Notes: generated by a model not told the origin, from the sequence alone. Shown: positions 27,072 to 35,231, counted from the stretch's first letter. The stretch: DNA of 64,000 nt from CAVPGP01 sp963704025 (GCA_963704025.1 CAVPGP010000003.1:434001-498000); one strand, 5' to 3'. Numbers and translations are program-made.

Positions 27072-27731
27072 CTAGCGGCTGGCCGCGTGAGAAGGCAGCA
27101 GGACGCGAACCGTCGTCCCGGGCTCGCTCTCGATCTCGAGCGTCCCGAACAGCTGCCGGACGCGCTCCTCGATCGCCTCGTAGATGCGGCGCCGGCGCTC
27201 GCCGGCGCCGTCGTCTGTGATCACGATCTCGGTCGCCCCGTCGGACGTCTCGACCATTCGGACGTCGATCCGCGCTGCGTTGCGCCGGATCGACTGCTCG
27301 AGGCACTCCCGGACGATCGTGTAGACCGCCGCCTGAGTGTTCTGGCCGAGCTCCTCGGCCAGCGCCACGTCCAGGTCGATGCGCACCTCGGACGACGTCC
27401 CCATCTGCTCCGCAAGCGCCTTGAGGGCGGGGCCGAAGCCCTGGTCGCGCAGCACGACCGGCTCGAGCGCGAACGAGAGGTCGCGCAGCTCGCGGATCGT
27501 CTCGCGCTGGCGCACGAGCACCGAGCGGATCACGGCGAGCGCCTGCTCATGCTGGCCCGCCTCGATCGAGTGGACCGCCGCATCCAGCATCAACGCGATC
27601 CCGGACAGATTCTGGACGGGGCCGTCGTGGAGGAAGAGCGCGATCCGCCGCCGCTCGTCCTGCTCCGCCTCAAGCAGCCGTTCCTGAAGGTGCGAGCGCT
27701 CCGCGTCGGGATCGCCCGTCGGCTTCTCCAT
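27072..27731 (-). CDS. NarL-type histidine kinase, sensor-less and with a divergent ATPase
   Basis: A 219-residue cytosolic kinase-like protein with no input or membrane domain. The dimerisation/phospho-acceptor segment is typical of HisKA_3 (DERRRIALFLHDGPVQNLSGIAL, His35). The ATP-binding domain is degenerate: the N-box Asn is replaced (RECLEQSIRRN, Gln at that position), G1 is DDGAGE, and the GL-GM motif of G2 is absent, though the end (IESEPGTTVRVLLP) is typical. It may be a weak kinase or a phosphatase. The cognate regulator lies upstream on the same strand, separated by the 168-bp palindromic element. Confidence 0.78.
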   Translation of the reverse strand: MEKPTGDPDAERSHLQERLLEAEQDERRRIALFLHDGPVQNLSGIALMLDAAVHSIEAGQHEQALAVIRSVLVRQRETIRELRDLSFALEPVVLRDQGFGPALKALAEQMGTSSEVRIDLDVALAEELGQNTQAAVYTIVRECLEQSIRRNAARIDVRMVETSDGATEIVITDDGAGERRRRIYEAIEERVRQLFGTLEIESEPGTTVRVLLPSHAASR

Positions 27732-27899
27732 CTAGGAGGGTTTGGCGGAATGTCGCTCGTCGCCGGGCTGCGCTGCTCGCCGCGAGGCAAGGACGCAGAG
27801 AGCTCCGATAGCCGAAGCTATCGGTGCGACCGAGGACGCCGCATCGGGGCGAGCAGCGCGGTACGGCGGCACAGACGTCATTTCGCCAAACCCTCCTAG
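27732..27899. repeat. 168-bp imperfect palindrome between regulator and kinase genes
   Basis: The ends are inverted copies: CTAGGAGGGTTTGGCGGAAT at 27732-27751 and its near-complement at 27880-27899 (one mismatch in 20). Similarity continues inward through GCTGCTCGCC/GGCGAGCAGC, and the centre is a perfect 8-bp stem with a CGAA loop (CCGATAGC at 27805, GCTATCGG to 27824). The regulator stop codon lies in one end and the kinase ATG abuts the other. It looks like a MITE or a large structured RNA element. No ORF of its own is seen. Confidence 0.8.
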
Positions 27900-28519
27900 T
27901 CGATGATCGCGTCGCGAAGCGCGATCGCCACCGCGTGCGTCCGCGTGTCCGCCTCGAGCTTCGTGAGGATGTGCCGCACGTGGCTCTTGACGGTCTCCTG
28001 GCTGATGAAGAGCTTCGCGGCCACGTCGGCGTTCGACATCCCGTCGGCGAGGAGCTGGAGGATCTCCCGCTCCCGCGCGGTCAGCATCTCGTCCTTGTCC
28101 TTGCCCGCGAGGAACGCAGGCATCAGCGCCGGGTCGACGTAGCCGTCGCCGGCGGCGACCTTCTCGATCGCGCGGACGAGCGTCTGGTGCGGCGCCTCCT
28201 TGAGGATGTACCCCTTGGCGCCCGACTCGAGCCCGCGGCCGAGCAGGCTGCGCTCCGAGTACGCGGTGAAGATCAGCACCTTTGCCTCGGGCTCCTGCGT
28301 GGTCAGCTGCTTCGTCGCCTCGAGGCCGTCCATCCCCGGCATGCGCACGTCCATGATCACCACGTCCGGCTTCCGCCTCAACGCCAGCTCGACCGCGCTC
28401 GCCCCGTCGGACGCCTCGCCGATCACCCTGATGTGCGGGGCCCGCGACAGCGAGAGGCGCAACCCTTCGCGGACGACCTCGTGGTCGTCCACGATCAGAC
28501 AGGTGATCTCGTCAGCCAT
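27896..28519 (-). CDS. NarL/FixJ-family response regulator with LuxR HTH
   Basis: A 207-residue transcription factor. The receiver (about 5-120) has VDDHEVVREGL, phospho-acceptor Asp in VIMDVRMPGMDGLEA, Thr in IFTAYSE and Lys in YILKEAP. The LuxR-type HTH (about 145-205) has LTAREREILQLLADGMSNADVAAKLFISQETVKSHV. All phosphorylation residues are intact. It is paired with the downstream kinase on the same strand. Its stop codon is part of the palindromic element. Targets are unknown. Confidence 0.92.
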   Translation of the reverse strand: MADEITCLIVDDHEVVREGLRLSLSRAPHIRVIGEASDGASAVELALRRKPDVVIMDVRMPGMDGLEATKQLTTQEPEAKVLIFTAYSERSLLGRGLESGAKGYILKEAPHQTLVRAIEKVAAGDGYVDPALMPAFLAGKDKDEMLTAREREILQLLADGMSNADVAAKLFISQETVKSHVRHILTKLEADTRTHAVAIALRDAIID

Positions 28520-28550
28520 GCGCGGAGGATCGTATCTCGCGCACCTGCCG

Positions 28551-29447
28551 TCATACCGCCAGCGAGAGCTGAACCGGCTCGGGCTCTGGCTCCAGGCGAA
28601 CCCTGCGTCGGTCGCGGACTGCGAGCTCCCGGCGGAGCCGGGCGACCTCCTCGCGAAGCGGGGCGACCTGTTTCGACGCGAGATAGGCCCGCCCGCCGTA
28701 GAGCTGCTCGTAGCGCTCGAGCTCCTCGGGCCAGTCGTGCGCGAGCGCCTCGAGGAAATGCTCCCTGGTGCCCGGCTTCAGGTACAGCGGGCTCGTCCAG
28801 ACACCCGTAGCCCCCGCCTCGCGCGCGGCCTCGACGACGGCGCGCAGCTGCTCCGGGCTGTCCGAGATCCCCGGGAGGATAGGCGCCATGCCGACCCCGG
28901 TGTCGATCCCCGCGTCGACGAGCTCGCGGAGCGCGCGCAGCCGCTGCCGCGGGTGCGCGGTCCCGGGCTCTGTCGTCCGCCAGACCTCCTCGTCGAGCGT
29001 CGGGATCGAGAACGTGACGTGGACCTGAGCCCGCTGCGCCGCCTCGACGAGCACGTCCACGTCGCGGAGGATCATCGGGCCCCGCGTGATGATCGAGAAC
29101 GGGCTGCGCGCCTCGCCGAGCACGCCGATGCACGCGCGCGTCAGACGATAGCGGCCCTCGGCCGGCTGGTACGGATCGGTCGCGGCGCCGATCGCGACCC
29201 CCTCGCGCTTCCAGGACGGGCGGGCGAGCTCCGCGCGCAGCACCTCGGCGATGTTGACCTTGATCCTGATCGACCGGCCGTAGCGCTCGTCGGACGGACG
29301 GTCGGCACGCCGCTCGAATGCGCGCACGTAGCAGAACGTACACCGGTGTGCGCAGCCCATGTACGGGTTCAGCGACCAGCCGAACATCATCCCGGTGACG
29401 CGGTTGAGCGCGCTCCGGCACGGCTCCTCCCGATACTCCACGGGCAC
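28551..29447 (-). CDS. Radical SAM protein, Rv2578c/spore-photoproduct-lyase-like, SOS-linked
   Basis: A [4Fe-4S] S-adenosylmethionine radical enzyme of the Rv2578c group (about 298 residues). The cluster motif is CAHRCTFC, preceded by NPYMG. GVAIGAATDPYQPAEGRY and the downstream VTFSIPTLDEEVWRTTEPG are characteristic. The product is unknown; relatives include spore photoproduct lyase. GTG 29447 is six bases after a minus-strand TATACT, and a GGAGG five bases before GTG 29441 offers a second start. A LexA-type box lies over the promoter, so induction by DNA damage is expected. It is divergent from the MBL gene. Confidence 0.85.
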   Translation of the reverse strand: MPVEYREEPCRSALNRVTGMMFGWSLNPYMGCAHRCTFCYVRAFERRADRPSDERYGRSIRIKVNIAEVLRAELARPSWKREGVAIGAATDPYQPAEGRYRLTRACIGVLGEARSPFSIITRGPMILRDVDVLVEAAQRAQVHVTFSIPTLDEEVWRTTEPGTAHPRQRLRALRELVDAGIDTGVGMAPILPGISDSPEQLRAVVEAAREAGATGVWTSPLYLKPGTREHFLEALAHDWPEELERYEQLYGGRAYLASKQVAPLREEVARLRRELAVRDRRRVRLEPEPEPVQLSLAV

Positions 29448-29453
29448 CTCCGC

Positions 29454-29459
29454 AGTATA
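29454..29459 (-). promoter_or_regulatory. -10 element TATACT of the radical SAM gene
   Basis: TATACT (minus strand) ends six bases before GTG 29447. A weak -35 (TTCGCT) lies 17 bp upstream on the minus strand at 29477-29482. Confidence 0.5.
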
Positions 29460-29473
29460 GAACAGATGTTCGA
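29458..29473. promoter_or_regulatory. Putative LexA (SOS) box
   Basis: TAGAAC-AGAT-GTTCGA on the plus strand (TCGAAC-ATCT-GTTCTA on the minus) contains the GAAC-N4-GTTC core used by LexA of Gram-positive bacteria and extends to TCGAAC-N4-GTTC. It overlaps the -10/-35 spacer of the radical SAM gene, the right place for repression. Confidence 0.7.
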
Positions 29474-29487
29474 TCGAGCGAAGGCGG

Positions 29488-29493
29488 TAGCGT
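29488..29493 (+). promoter_or_regulatory. TANNNT -10 element for the MBL gene
   Basis: TAGCGT ends six bases before GTG 29500, which favours that GTG over the TTG at 29494. Confidence 0.45.
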
Positions 29494-29499
29494 TTGCCC

Positions 29500-30438
29500 G
29501 TGGACGTCGCAGCAGCCCAGCGGACGACGGAGGTCGCGCCCGGGATCGAGCGGATCACGCTGCCGCTCCCGAGCGGCCCGAAGCACGTCCACTGCTACCT
29601 CGTCCGCACCGACGACGGCTCGCGGATGCTCGTGGACACCGGGATGGGACTGGGCGCGCCGTTGGAGCTCGACGCGCCGGTGGAGCGGATCGTGATCACG
29701 CATTTCCACCCCGACCACGTCGGCGGCGCGGCGGCGGCGAAGGCGCAGACGGGCGCCCGCGTCCATCAGGGCGCCCTCGACTATGCCCAGTGCGTCCGCG
29801 TCTGGGGGTCGTCCGACTGGCCGGAGCGGATCGCGGAGTGGTTCGGCCGGAACGGAGTCCCCCCTGAGGTGACGCGCGACCTGATCGAGGGCGGCCGGGT
29901 CTACGCCTCGTTCATCAAGTACGCACCGGACCCCGACCTCGTCTACGAGGGCGACCACGTGGACGGGTGGGAGGTGCTGGAGCTCCCGGGTCACGCGGAC
30001 GGCCACATCGCCCTCCTGCGCGACGGCGTGCTCGTGGCGGGCGACTGCCTGCTGAACCGGATCACGCCGGCGGTCGGCCTCTGGCCGGAGAGCCGGCCCG
30101 ATCCGCTCGGCGACTACCTGCGGACGCTCGAACGCATCGCGGAGCTGAAGCCGCGCATCGTGCTCCCTGGGCACGGCGAGCCGATCGAGGACGCGCCGGC
30201 GCGCTGCGCGGAGATCGTCGCGCACCACCAGGAGCGCCTGGACGAGGCGCAGGCGCTGCTGACCGACGAGCCGCAGACCGGCTTCCAGGTCTCGCTGCCG
30301 CTCTTCGGCCGCGAGCTCGAGCCGATGCAGCGGCGATTTGCCGTCGCGGAGACGCTCTCGCACCTCGAGCGGCTCGTCCGCGAGGGGAGGGCCCGGCGGG
30401 GGTCGACCGGCGGGACCGTTACCTATACTGCTGGTTGA
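29500..30438 (+). CDS. MBL-fold metallo-hydrolase
   Basis: A 312-residue metallo-beta-lactamase-fold hydrolase of the lactonase/glyoxalase-II-like type. The metal site is THFHPDHVGG (HxHxDH), with further ligands in LPGHADGHIALL, VAGDCLL and LPGHGEPI. A helical C-terminal part (HHQERLDEAQALL and onward) is as in LACTB2-like enzymes. The substrate is unknown. It is divergent from the radical SAM gene and shares its 50-bp control region, but the LexA box is placed to act mainly on the other promoter. Confidence 0.85.
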   Translation: MDVAAAQRTTEVAPGIERITLPLPSGPKHVHCYLVRTDDGSRMLVDTGMGLGAPLELDAPVERIVITHFHPDHVGGAAAAKAQTGARVHQGALDYAQCVRVWGSSDWPERIAEWFGRNGVPPEVTRDLIEGGRVYASFIKYAPDPDLVYEGDHVDGWEVLELPGHADGHIALLRDGVLVAGDCLLNRITPAVGLWPESRPDPLGDYLRTLERIAELKPRIVLPGHGEPIEDAPARCAEIVAHHQERLDEAQALLTDEPQTGFQVSLPLFGRELEPMQRRFAVAETLSHLERLVREGRARRGSTGGTVTYTAG

Positions 30439-30470
30439 TCTTCTTGGACGACGATCCGCTCAGTACCCAA

Positions 30471-30487
30471 GCCCCGGCGAGCGGGGC
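30471..30487 (+). promoter_or_regulatory. Hairpin directly before the CorC-like start codon
   Basis: GCCCC and GGGGC pair (5 bp, 7-base loop), and the stem ends at the base before ATG 30488, covering the place where a ribosome site would be. A TATACT at 30424-30429 may be the promoter. Confidence 0.35.
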
Positions 30488-31813
30488 ATGACCTTCTTTC
30501 TCGAGCTTCTTGCCCTCTTCGGGCTGATCCTGCTCAACGCGTTCTTCGTGGCCGCGGAGTACGGCCTCGTCACGGTCCGGCGCACGCGCATGCACGAGCT
30601 CGCGCAGGAGGGCTCGCGCACCGCCCGCCAGGTCCTGCAGATCACGAGCGAGCCGCCGCAGTTCATCGCGGCGATGCAGCTCGGCGTCACGATCACCAGC
30701 CTGGCAATCGGTGCCCTCGGCGAGCCGCTCTTCGCGCACGTCTTCGATCCGGTGATGGCGACGTTCCTCGCCGTCATCCTCGCGCTGCTGATCATCACGT
30801 TCCTCCATGTCGTGCTCGGCGAGCTCGTGCCGAAGGGGATCGCGCTCGGCTACAGCGAGCGAGTCGCGCTGGCCGTCGTGACGCCCGTGCGCATCTTCTT
30901 CTGGATCTTCCGTCCGCTGATCTGGCTGCTGCGCCGCTCCTCGGACCTCGTGCTCCGCGTGCTCGGGTTGCAGGCGGCGGCAGGCGAGGGCGCCGTCCAC
31001 TCGGAGGCCGAGCTGAAGATGCTCCTGTCCGAGTCGACCCAGCACGGAGAGATCGAGAAGGGCGAGCAGGAGATGCTCTACAAGGTTTTCGACTTCGCCG
31101 ACAAGGAGGTCGCCGACGTGATGGTGCCGCGCCCCGAGGTGGTGGCGCTCTCGATCGAGCTGCCGCCCGAGGAGGCGCTGCAGGCCGTGCTCGTCTCGCC
31201 TTACACGCGGTACCCGGTGTACCGCGGCTCGCTCGACCACATCGTCGGCACGATCCACGTCCGCGACCTGATTTCCGCCTTGTACGAACGCGGCATGGCC
31301 GCCGTCGACCTCGAGTCGATCCTCCGGCAGCCCTATTTCGTGCCGGAGACGAAGGACCTCGGCGCGCTGCTGACCGAGTTCCGGCGCACGAACCAGCACA
31401 TGGCGATCGTCACGGACGAGTACGGCGGCATGGAGGGAATCGTGACGCTCGAGGATCTGCTCGAGGAGATCGTGGGCGAGATCGAGGACGAGTTCGACCT
31501 CCCCGACGAGTCGGTCGAGCGGATCGACGAGCGCACGATCCGCATCGACGGCACGTTCCCGATCGACGACTTCAACGAGCAGTTCGGCTGCGACCTGCCG
31601 CAGGAGGACTACCACACGATCGGCGGCTTCGTCTTCGGCGCGCTCGGCCGGGCGCCGGAGCCGGGCGACGAGGTCGAGCACCACGGGATCGTCTTCCGCG
31701 TGGACGACGTCGAGGGCGGCTCCCGGATCAACAAGCTCACCGTGCGCTTCCCGGACCGCGTCGCCTCCCAGGCCGAGGACGGCCAGGAGGAGACGCAGGC
31801 CGCCGAGGCCTAG
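30488..31813 (+). CDS. CNNM/CorC (HlyC)-family transporter-like protein
   Basis: A 441-residue membrane protein of the DUF21-CBS-CBS-CorC_HlyC family, linked to Mg2+/Co2+ efflux and often annotated as hemolysin. The DUF21 region (about 1-185) has AEYGLVTVRRTRMHEL and VVLGELVPKGIAL. The CBS pair (about 200-330) has MVPRPEVVAL and the domain-2 motif TDEYGGMEGIVTLEDLLEEIVGEI. The CorC_HlyC domain (about 345-425) ends in RINKLTVRFP. ATG is chosen over the upstream open frame because it begins the first helix (FFLELLALFGLILLNAFF). Confidence 0.9.
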   Translation: MTFFLELLALFGLILLNAFFVAAEYGLVTVRRTRMHELAQEGSRTARQVLQITSEPPQFIAAMQLGVTITSLAIGALGEPLFAHVFDPVMATFLAVILALLIITFLHVVLGELVPKGIALGYSERVALAVVTPVRIFFWIFRPLIWLLRRSSDLVLRVLGLQAAAGEGAVHSEAELKMLLSESTQHGEIEKGEQEMLYKVFDFADKEVADVMVPRPEVVALSIELPPEEALQAVLVSPYTRYPVYRGSLDHIVGTIHVRDLISALYERGMAAVDLESILRQPYFVPETKDLGALLTEFRRTNQHMAIVTDEYGGMEGIVTLEDLLEEIVGEIEDEFDLPDESVERIDERTIRIDGTFPIDDFNEQFGCDLPQEDYHTIGGFVFGALGRAPEPGDEVEHHGIVFRVDDVEGGSRINKLTVRFPDRVASQAEDGQEETQAAEA

Positions 31814-31842
31814 CGGTTTCAGGAGATGCCGCCGCAGGCGAG

Positions 31843-31848
31843 TAGGAT
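31843..31848 (+). promoter_or_regulatory. TANNNT -10 element for the GntR/ABC operon
   Basis: TAGGAT ends six bases before GTG 31855. No convincing -35 is visible. Confidence 0.45.
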
Positions 31849-31854
31849 GTTGAA

Positions 31855-32247
31855 GTGATCGAGTTCCACCTCGACCCGCACTCGGGTGTCGCCACCTACC
31901 TGCAGCTCGTCCAGCAGGTCAAGGAGGCGCTGCGACTCGGAGTGCTCGACGTCGGCGATCAGCTGCCGACGGTTCGCGAGGTGGTCGCCGATCTGGCGAT
32001 CAACCCGAACACCGTCGCCAAGGCGTACCGGGACCTCGAGCGGCAGGGCCTCGTGATCGCCCGCCAGGGTCGCGGCACGTTCGTCGCGAGCACGCTCGCG
32101 AAGCCGTCGCTGCGTCACCACGAGGCACTGCGCGCCGACTTCGAGCGCTGGCTCGCGGCCGCCGAGCAGGCCGGACTGGACGAGGAGAGCATCAGGGCGC
32201 TGATCTCCACGACCCTTCGGGAGGCTCTCGCCCAAAGGGTCGCATGA
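31855..32247 (+). CDS. GntR-family regulator, YtrA type
   Basis: A 130-residue repressor: winged HTH (about 10-75, with VATYLQLVQQVKEALRLG, LPTVREVVADLAINPNTVAKAYRDLERQGLV and RQGRGTFV) plus a short helical dimerisation tail, the YtrA layout. YtrA proteins repress adjacent ABC transporter operons, and here the ATPase start overlaps its stop by ATGA, so it very probably controls this operon. Ligand unknown. Confidence 0.9.
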   Translation: MIEFHLDPHSGVATYLQLVQQVKEALRLGVLDVGDQLPTVREVVADLAINPNTVAKAYRDLERQGLVIARQGRGTFVASTLAKPSLRHHEALRADFERWLAAAEQAGLDEESIRALISTTLREALAQRVA

Positions 32248-33140
32248 CCGCTCCGCTCGAGGCGTACGCGCTCGGCAAGCGATTCCGCCGGACGTGGGCG
32301 CTTCGAGATTGCACGGTGTCCGTGCCGGAGCGGGCGATCGTGGGACTGGCGGGTCCGAACGGCGCCGGCAAGTCCACGCTGCTCGGGCTCGCGACGGCGC
32401 TCCTCGCCCCGAGCGAGGGGTCGGTCGAGGTTCTCGGCCGCGACCCGCGCCGGGATCCGTCCGTGATCGCCGAGATCGGCTACGTCGCACAGGGTGCGCC
32501 GCTCTACCGGTCGTTCACGGTTCGCGAGACCGTGGAGTTCGCCGCCCAGACCAACGTGCGCTGGGACGGGACCGTCGCAGGCGAGTTCCTCGCCCGCCTC
32601 GACGGCGCCGCGAAGGTCTCGTCGCTCACTGCGAGCGACCGCGTCCGCCTCGCCCTGGCGCTCGCGCTGGGCAAGCGGCCGGCGCTGCTCCTGGTGGACG
32701 AGCCGTTCGCGCGGCTCGATCCTCTCTCGCGGCGCGAGTTCCTGCGGCTGCTGATGGACGGCGTCACCGAGACGGAGGCGACGGTGATCGTCGCCTCCCA
32801 CGTCGTCGCGGACATCGAGCGGGTCTGCGACCACATCGTCCTGCTGAGCCGCGGCCGCGTCAGGCTCGAGGGAAACGTCGACAAGCTGCTCGCGTCACAC
32901 CGTCTCCTGACCGGCGCCCGCCGCCCGCTCGGTACGATTCGCGGCGTCGACGAGATCGTTCGCGAGCGGCACAGCGGGCGCCAGCTGACGCTGCTCGTCC
33001 GGACCGATGGGGGGATCGCCGACCCGTCCTGGTCGATGGACGAGATCGGGCTGGAGGAGCTGCTGCTCGCCTACATGGCGCCCGAGGAGCTGCCGAGCGT
33101 GCAGCCCACCGAGCCGGGGCGGCTGCGATGGCATGGGTGA
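32244..33140 (+). CDS. ABC transporter ATP-binding protein
   Basis: A 298-residue ATPase with Walker A GPNGAGKST, Q-loop YVAQGAPLY, Walker B ALLLVDEP and switch His in ASHVVAD. The signature is SLTASDRVR instead of LSGGQ, a departure seen in YtrB-like ATPases. A C-terminal extension of about 90 residues ends in the typical LLLAYMAPEE. With the GntR regulator and the permease that follows (13-base overlap), it forms a three-gene export or drug/bacitracin-response type unit. Substrate unknown. Confidence 0.88.
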   Translation: MTAPLEAYALGKRFRRTWALRDCTVSVPERAIVGLAGPNGAGKSTLLGLATALLAPSEGSVEVLGRDPRRDPSVIAEIGYVAQGAPLYRSFTVRETVEFAAQTNVRWDGTVAGEFLARLDGAAKVSSLTASDRVRLALALALGKRPALLLVDEPFARLDPLSRREFLRLLMDGVTETEATVIVASHVVADIERVCDHIVLLSRGRVRLEGNVDKLLASHRLLTGARRPLGTIRGVDEIVRERHSGRQLTLLVRTDGGIADPSWSMDEIGLEELLLAYMAPEELPSVQPTEPGRLRWHG

Positions 33141-34075
33141 CGTGGCGCCAGCACCGCCTGCAGCTGCTGACGCTCGCCGCGCTCGTCCTGTGCGTCGCGG
33201 CGACCGGCCTCGTCTCGTCGCTGCCGATCCGCGACGCCTATCACCGGCAGGCGCTCGCATCGTGTCTCCCGCCGGCCGCGCGCTCCGGCTGCGACCTGAT
33301 CGTCAGCCACTTCGAGAGCCAGTTCGCGAGCAGCGTCCGGGCGGCCCGCTATCTGACCTTCCTGCCGCTGCTCATGGGGCTCTTCGTCGGTGTCCCGCTC
33401 CTCGCGCGCGAGGTCGAGCAGGGCACGCACCGCCTGGCCTGGACGCAGTCGTTGACGCGCCGCCGCTGGCTGCTGTCGAAGACGCTCGTCCTCGGTCTGG
33501 CCACGGTTGCCGGCGGCCTCGCGCTGAGCGCCCTCGCGATGTGGTGGCGCCGGCCGTTCGACGTCGTCCAAGGGCGCATCAGCCCGAGCGGGTTCGACAT
33601 CGAGGGCCTCGTCGTCCCGGCCTACGCGGTGTTCGCGCTGGCGGTCGGCATCCTCGCAGGAGCGTTGCTGCGCCGCACCATCCCGGCGCTCTCGCTCACC
33701 GTCGCCGTCTTCGTCGCCGCGCGTCTCGGGGTCGAAAAGCTCGTTCGGCCGCACTACCTGCCCGCGAAGCACGAGACGCTTGCCGGCCTGCCGCCGCAGG
33801 CGCATGCACGCGACTGGGTGGTCGAGAACACGCTCGTCGACGCCGTCGGCCGGCGGATCACGACGCCGCGCGAGGATCTCGCGATCTTCCACGCCCAGCA
33901 GGCGAGGATCGACCCGCAGGAATATCTCCTCTCGCTCGGCTGGCGGCGCGCGATCTCGTTCCAGCCCGCGGACCGCTTCTGGACGTTCCAGGCGATCGAG
34001 GCCGGCATCTTCCTCGCGCTCGCGCTGCTGGCGGTGGTGGCTACCGTGTGGCTCGTGCAGAGGTCGCCGTCATGA
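33128..34075 (+). CDS. ABC transporter permease (ABC-2-like)
   Basis: A 315-residue membrane subunit with about six predicted helices (VTWRQHRLQLLTLAALVLCVAA, YLTFLPLLMGLFVGVPLLARE, TLVLGLATVAGGLALSALA, VVPAYAVFALAVGILAGALL and a last helix near 290-310). The motif LLAREVEQGTHRLAWTQSLTRRRWL is characteristic of the permease partner in YtrA-linked operons. A large loop (about 200-285) faces outside. It depends on the ATPase encoded just upstream. Confidence 0.82.
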   Translation: MAWVTWRQHRLQLLTLAALVLCVAATGLVSSLPIRDAYHRQALASCLPPAARSGCDLIVSHFESQFASSVRAARYLTFLPLLMGLFVGVPLLAREVEQGTHRLAWTQSLTRRRWLLSKTLVLGLATVAGGLALSALAMWWRRPFDVVQGRISPSGFDIEGLVVPAYAVFALAVGILAGALLRRTIPALSLTVAVFVAARLGVEKLVRPHYLPAKHETLAGLPPQAHARDWVVENTLVDAVGRRITTPREDLAIFHAQQARIDPQEYLLSLGWRRAISFQPADRFWTFQAIEAGIFLALALLAVVATVWLVQRSPS

Positions 34076-34097
34076 GCGTCCAACAGGAGGTTGGCAA

Positions 34098-35135
34098 ATG
34101 AGCACCGAACATCTGAACCGCGCGCAGGCGCTCCGGCTCGGGTTGGCCGCGGCGGCGGTGGCGGCGGTGGGCGCGCGGGGTGCGGCTGCGGCGGGGCCGA
34201 ACTCGTTCCTGCAGCCGCATCCACGCTGGCGGTTCGTCTTCGTCAACCACGCGACCACCAACCCGTTCTTCGTCCCGGCGCTGTACGGCCTGAGCGACGC
34301 CTGCGCGCTCTACCGGACGGACTACCGGTGGACCGGCTCGGAGCGCAGCAGCGTGGCGGAGATGGTCGCGGCGATGCGGCGCGCGATCCGTGAGGGCGCG
34401 GACGGGATCGCCGTCTCGATCATCGACCCGCACGCGTTCAACCAGCCGACGGCGCTGGCCCTCCGGCACGGGATCCCGGTCGTCGCGTACAACGCGGACG
34501 GCGGGCGGGGGAACAAGCGCCTCGCCTACATCGGCCAGGATCTCTACGAGTCGGGGCTCAAGTTCGGCGCGCGGATCGCGGAGCTCGTCGGCGAAGGCGA
34601 CGTCTACATCTTCATCGCGACGCCGGGGCAGCTGAACATCCAGCCGCGCGTCGACGGGGCGCTCGATGCGATCAGGGACTCGGGCCGGCCCATCCGCCCG
34701 CATGTCGTCGCGACGGGGGCGGACGTCGCCGGCGAGCGCGTCCGGATCGAGGAGACCTACCGCAAGCACCGGCGGCTCAAGGGGATGTTCGCGGTCGACG
34801 GGGGCTCGACACAGGGGGTGGCAGGAGTGATGCGCAAGCACGGCCTCCACGCACGCGGCGTCCGTGCGGGCGGCTACGACCTGCTCCCGGGCACGCTCGA
34901 GGCGATCCGCAGCCGCGATCTCGACTTCACGATCGACCAGCAGCCGTACCTCCAGGGGTTCCTCCCGATCATGCAGCTCTTCTTCGCGCGCTACAGCGGC
35001 GGTCTCGTCGCGCCCGCCGACACGAACACCGGGCTCCTCTTTGTGACCCGGCGCAACGTCGGCCGCTACCTGACCACGAAGACGCGCTACGAAGGCAGCT
35101 CGACGACGCGCGAGTTCCCGGTCGGCTCGGCATGA
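34098..35135 (+). CDS. Sugar ABC transporter substrate-binding protein (LacI-like fold)
   Basis: A 345-residue periplasmic-binding-protein-like-I (Peripla_BP_4) protein. A signal peptide of about 32 residues (LGLAAAAVAAVGARGAAAA) is followed by the mature protein: NHATTNPFFVPALYGLSDA, REGADGIAVSIIDP, IPVVAYNADGG, IGQDLYESGLKFG and FTIDQQPYLQGFLPI. It has no lipobox, so release or another anchoring mode is likely. AGGAGG seven bases before ATG marks the start. It precedes a second binding protein and the only ATPase/permease pair, so it may be an alternative ligand receptor for that transporter. Confidence 0.85.
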   Translation: MSTEHLNRAQALRLGLAAAAVAAVGARGAAAAGPNSFLQPHPRWRFVFVNHATTNPFFVPALYGLSDACALYRTDYRWTGSERSSVAEMVAAMRRAIREGADGIAVSIIDPHAFNQPTALALRHGIPVVAYNADGGRGNKRLAYIGQDLYESGLKFGARIAELVGEGDVYIFIATPGQLNIQPRVDGALDAIRDSGRPIRPHVVATGADVAGERVRIEETYRKHRRLKGMFAVDGGSTQGVAGVMRKHGLHARGVRAGGYDLLPGTLEAIRSRDLDFTIDQQPYLQGFLPIMQLFFARYSGGLVAPADTNTGLLFVTRRNVGRYLTTKTRYEGSSTTREFPVGSA

Positions 35136-35150
35136 CCTACTGATTTCTTC

Positions 35151-35178
35151 TTGCACTAATGCACTAGGGAAGTAGTAT
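35151..35178 (+). promoter_or_regulatory. Promoter with direct-repeat operator for the sugar operon
   Basis: TTGCAC (-35) and TAGTAT (-10), 16-bp spacer. The direct repeat GCACTA-ATGCACTA overlaps the -35 and could be a regulator site. It is separated from the gene by a long hairpin leader. Confidence 0.45.
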
Positions 35179-35184
35179 TGATCT

Positions 35185-35203
35185 GCTCCGCGTTCCGCGG
35201 AGC
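35185..35203 (+). promoter_or_regulatory. Leader hairpin upstream of the binding-protein gene
   Basis: GCTCCGCG-TTC-CGCGGAGC is a perfect 8-bp stem, flanked by an outer TGATC/GATCA pair (35179-35183 and 35207-35211). The Shine-Dalgarno AGGAGG (35220-35225) lies downstream and stays free. Confidence 0.5.
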
Positions 35204-35231
35204 GAGGATCAGTTCCCACAGGAGGCCCTAG

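Noticed and set aside
27732..27899. Protein-coding reading of the palindromic element
   Set aside because: Frames through it are extensions of antisense shadows. The inverted-repeat symmetry explains the sequence better.
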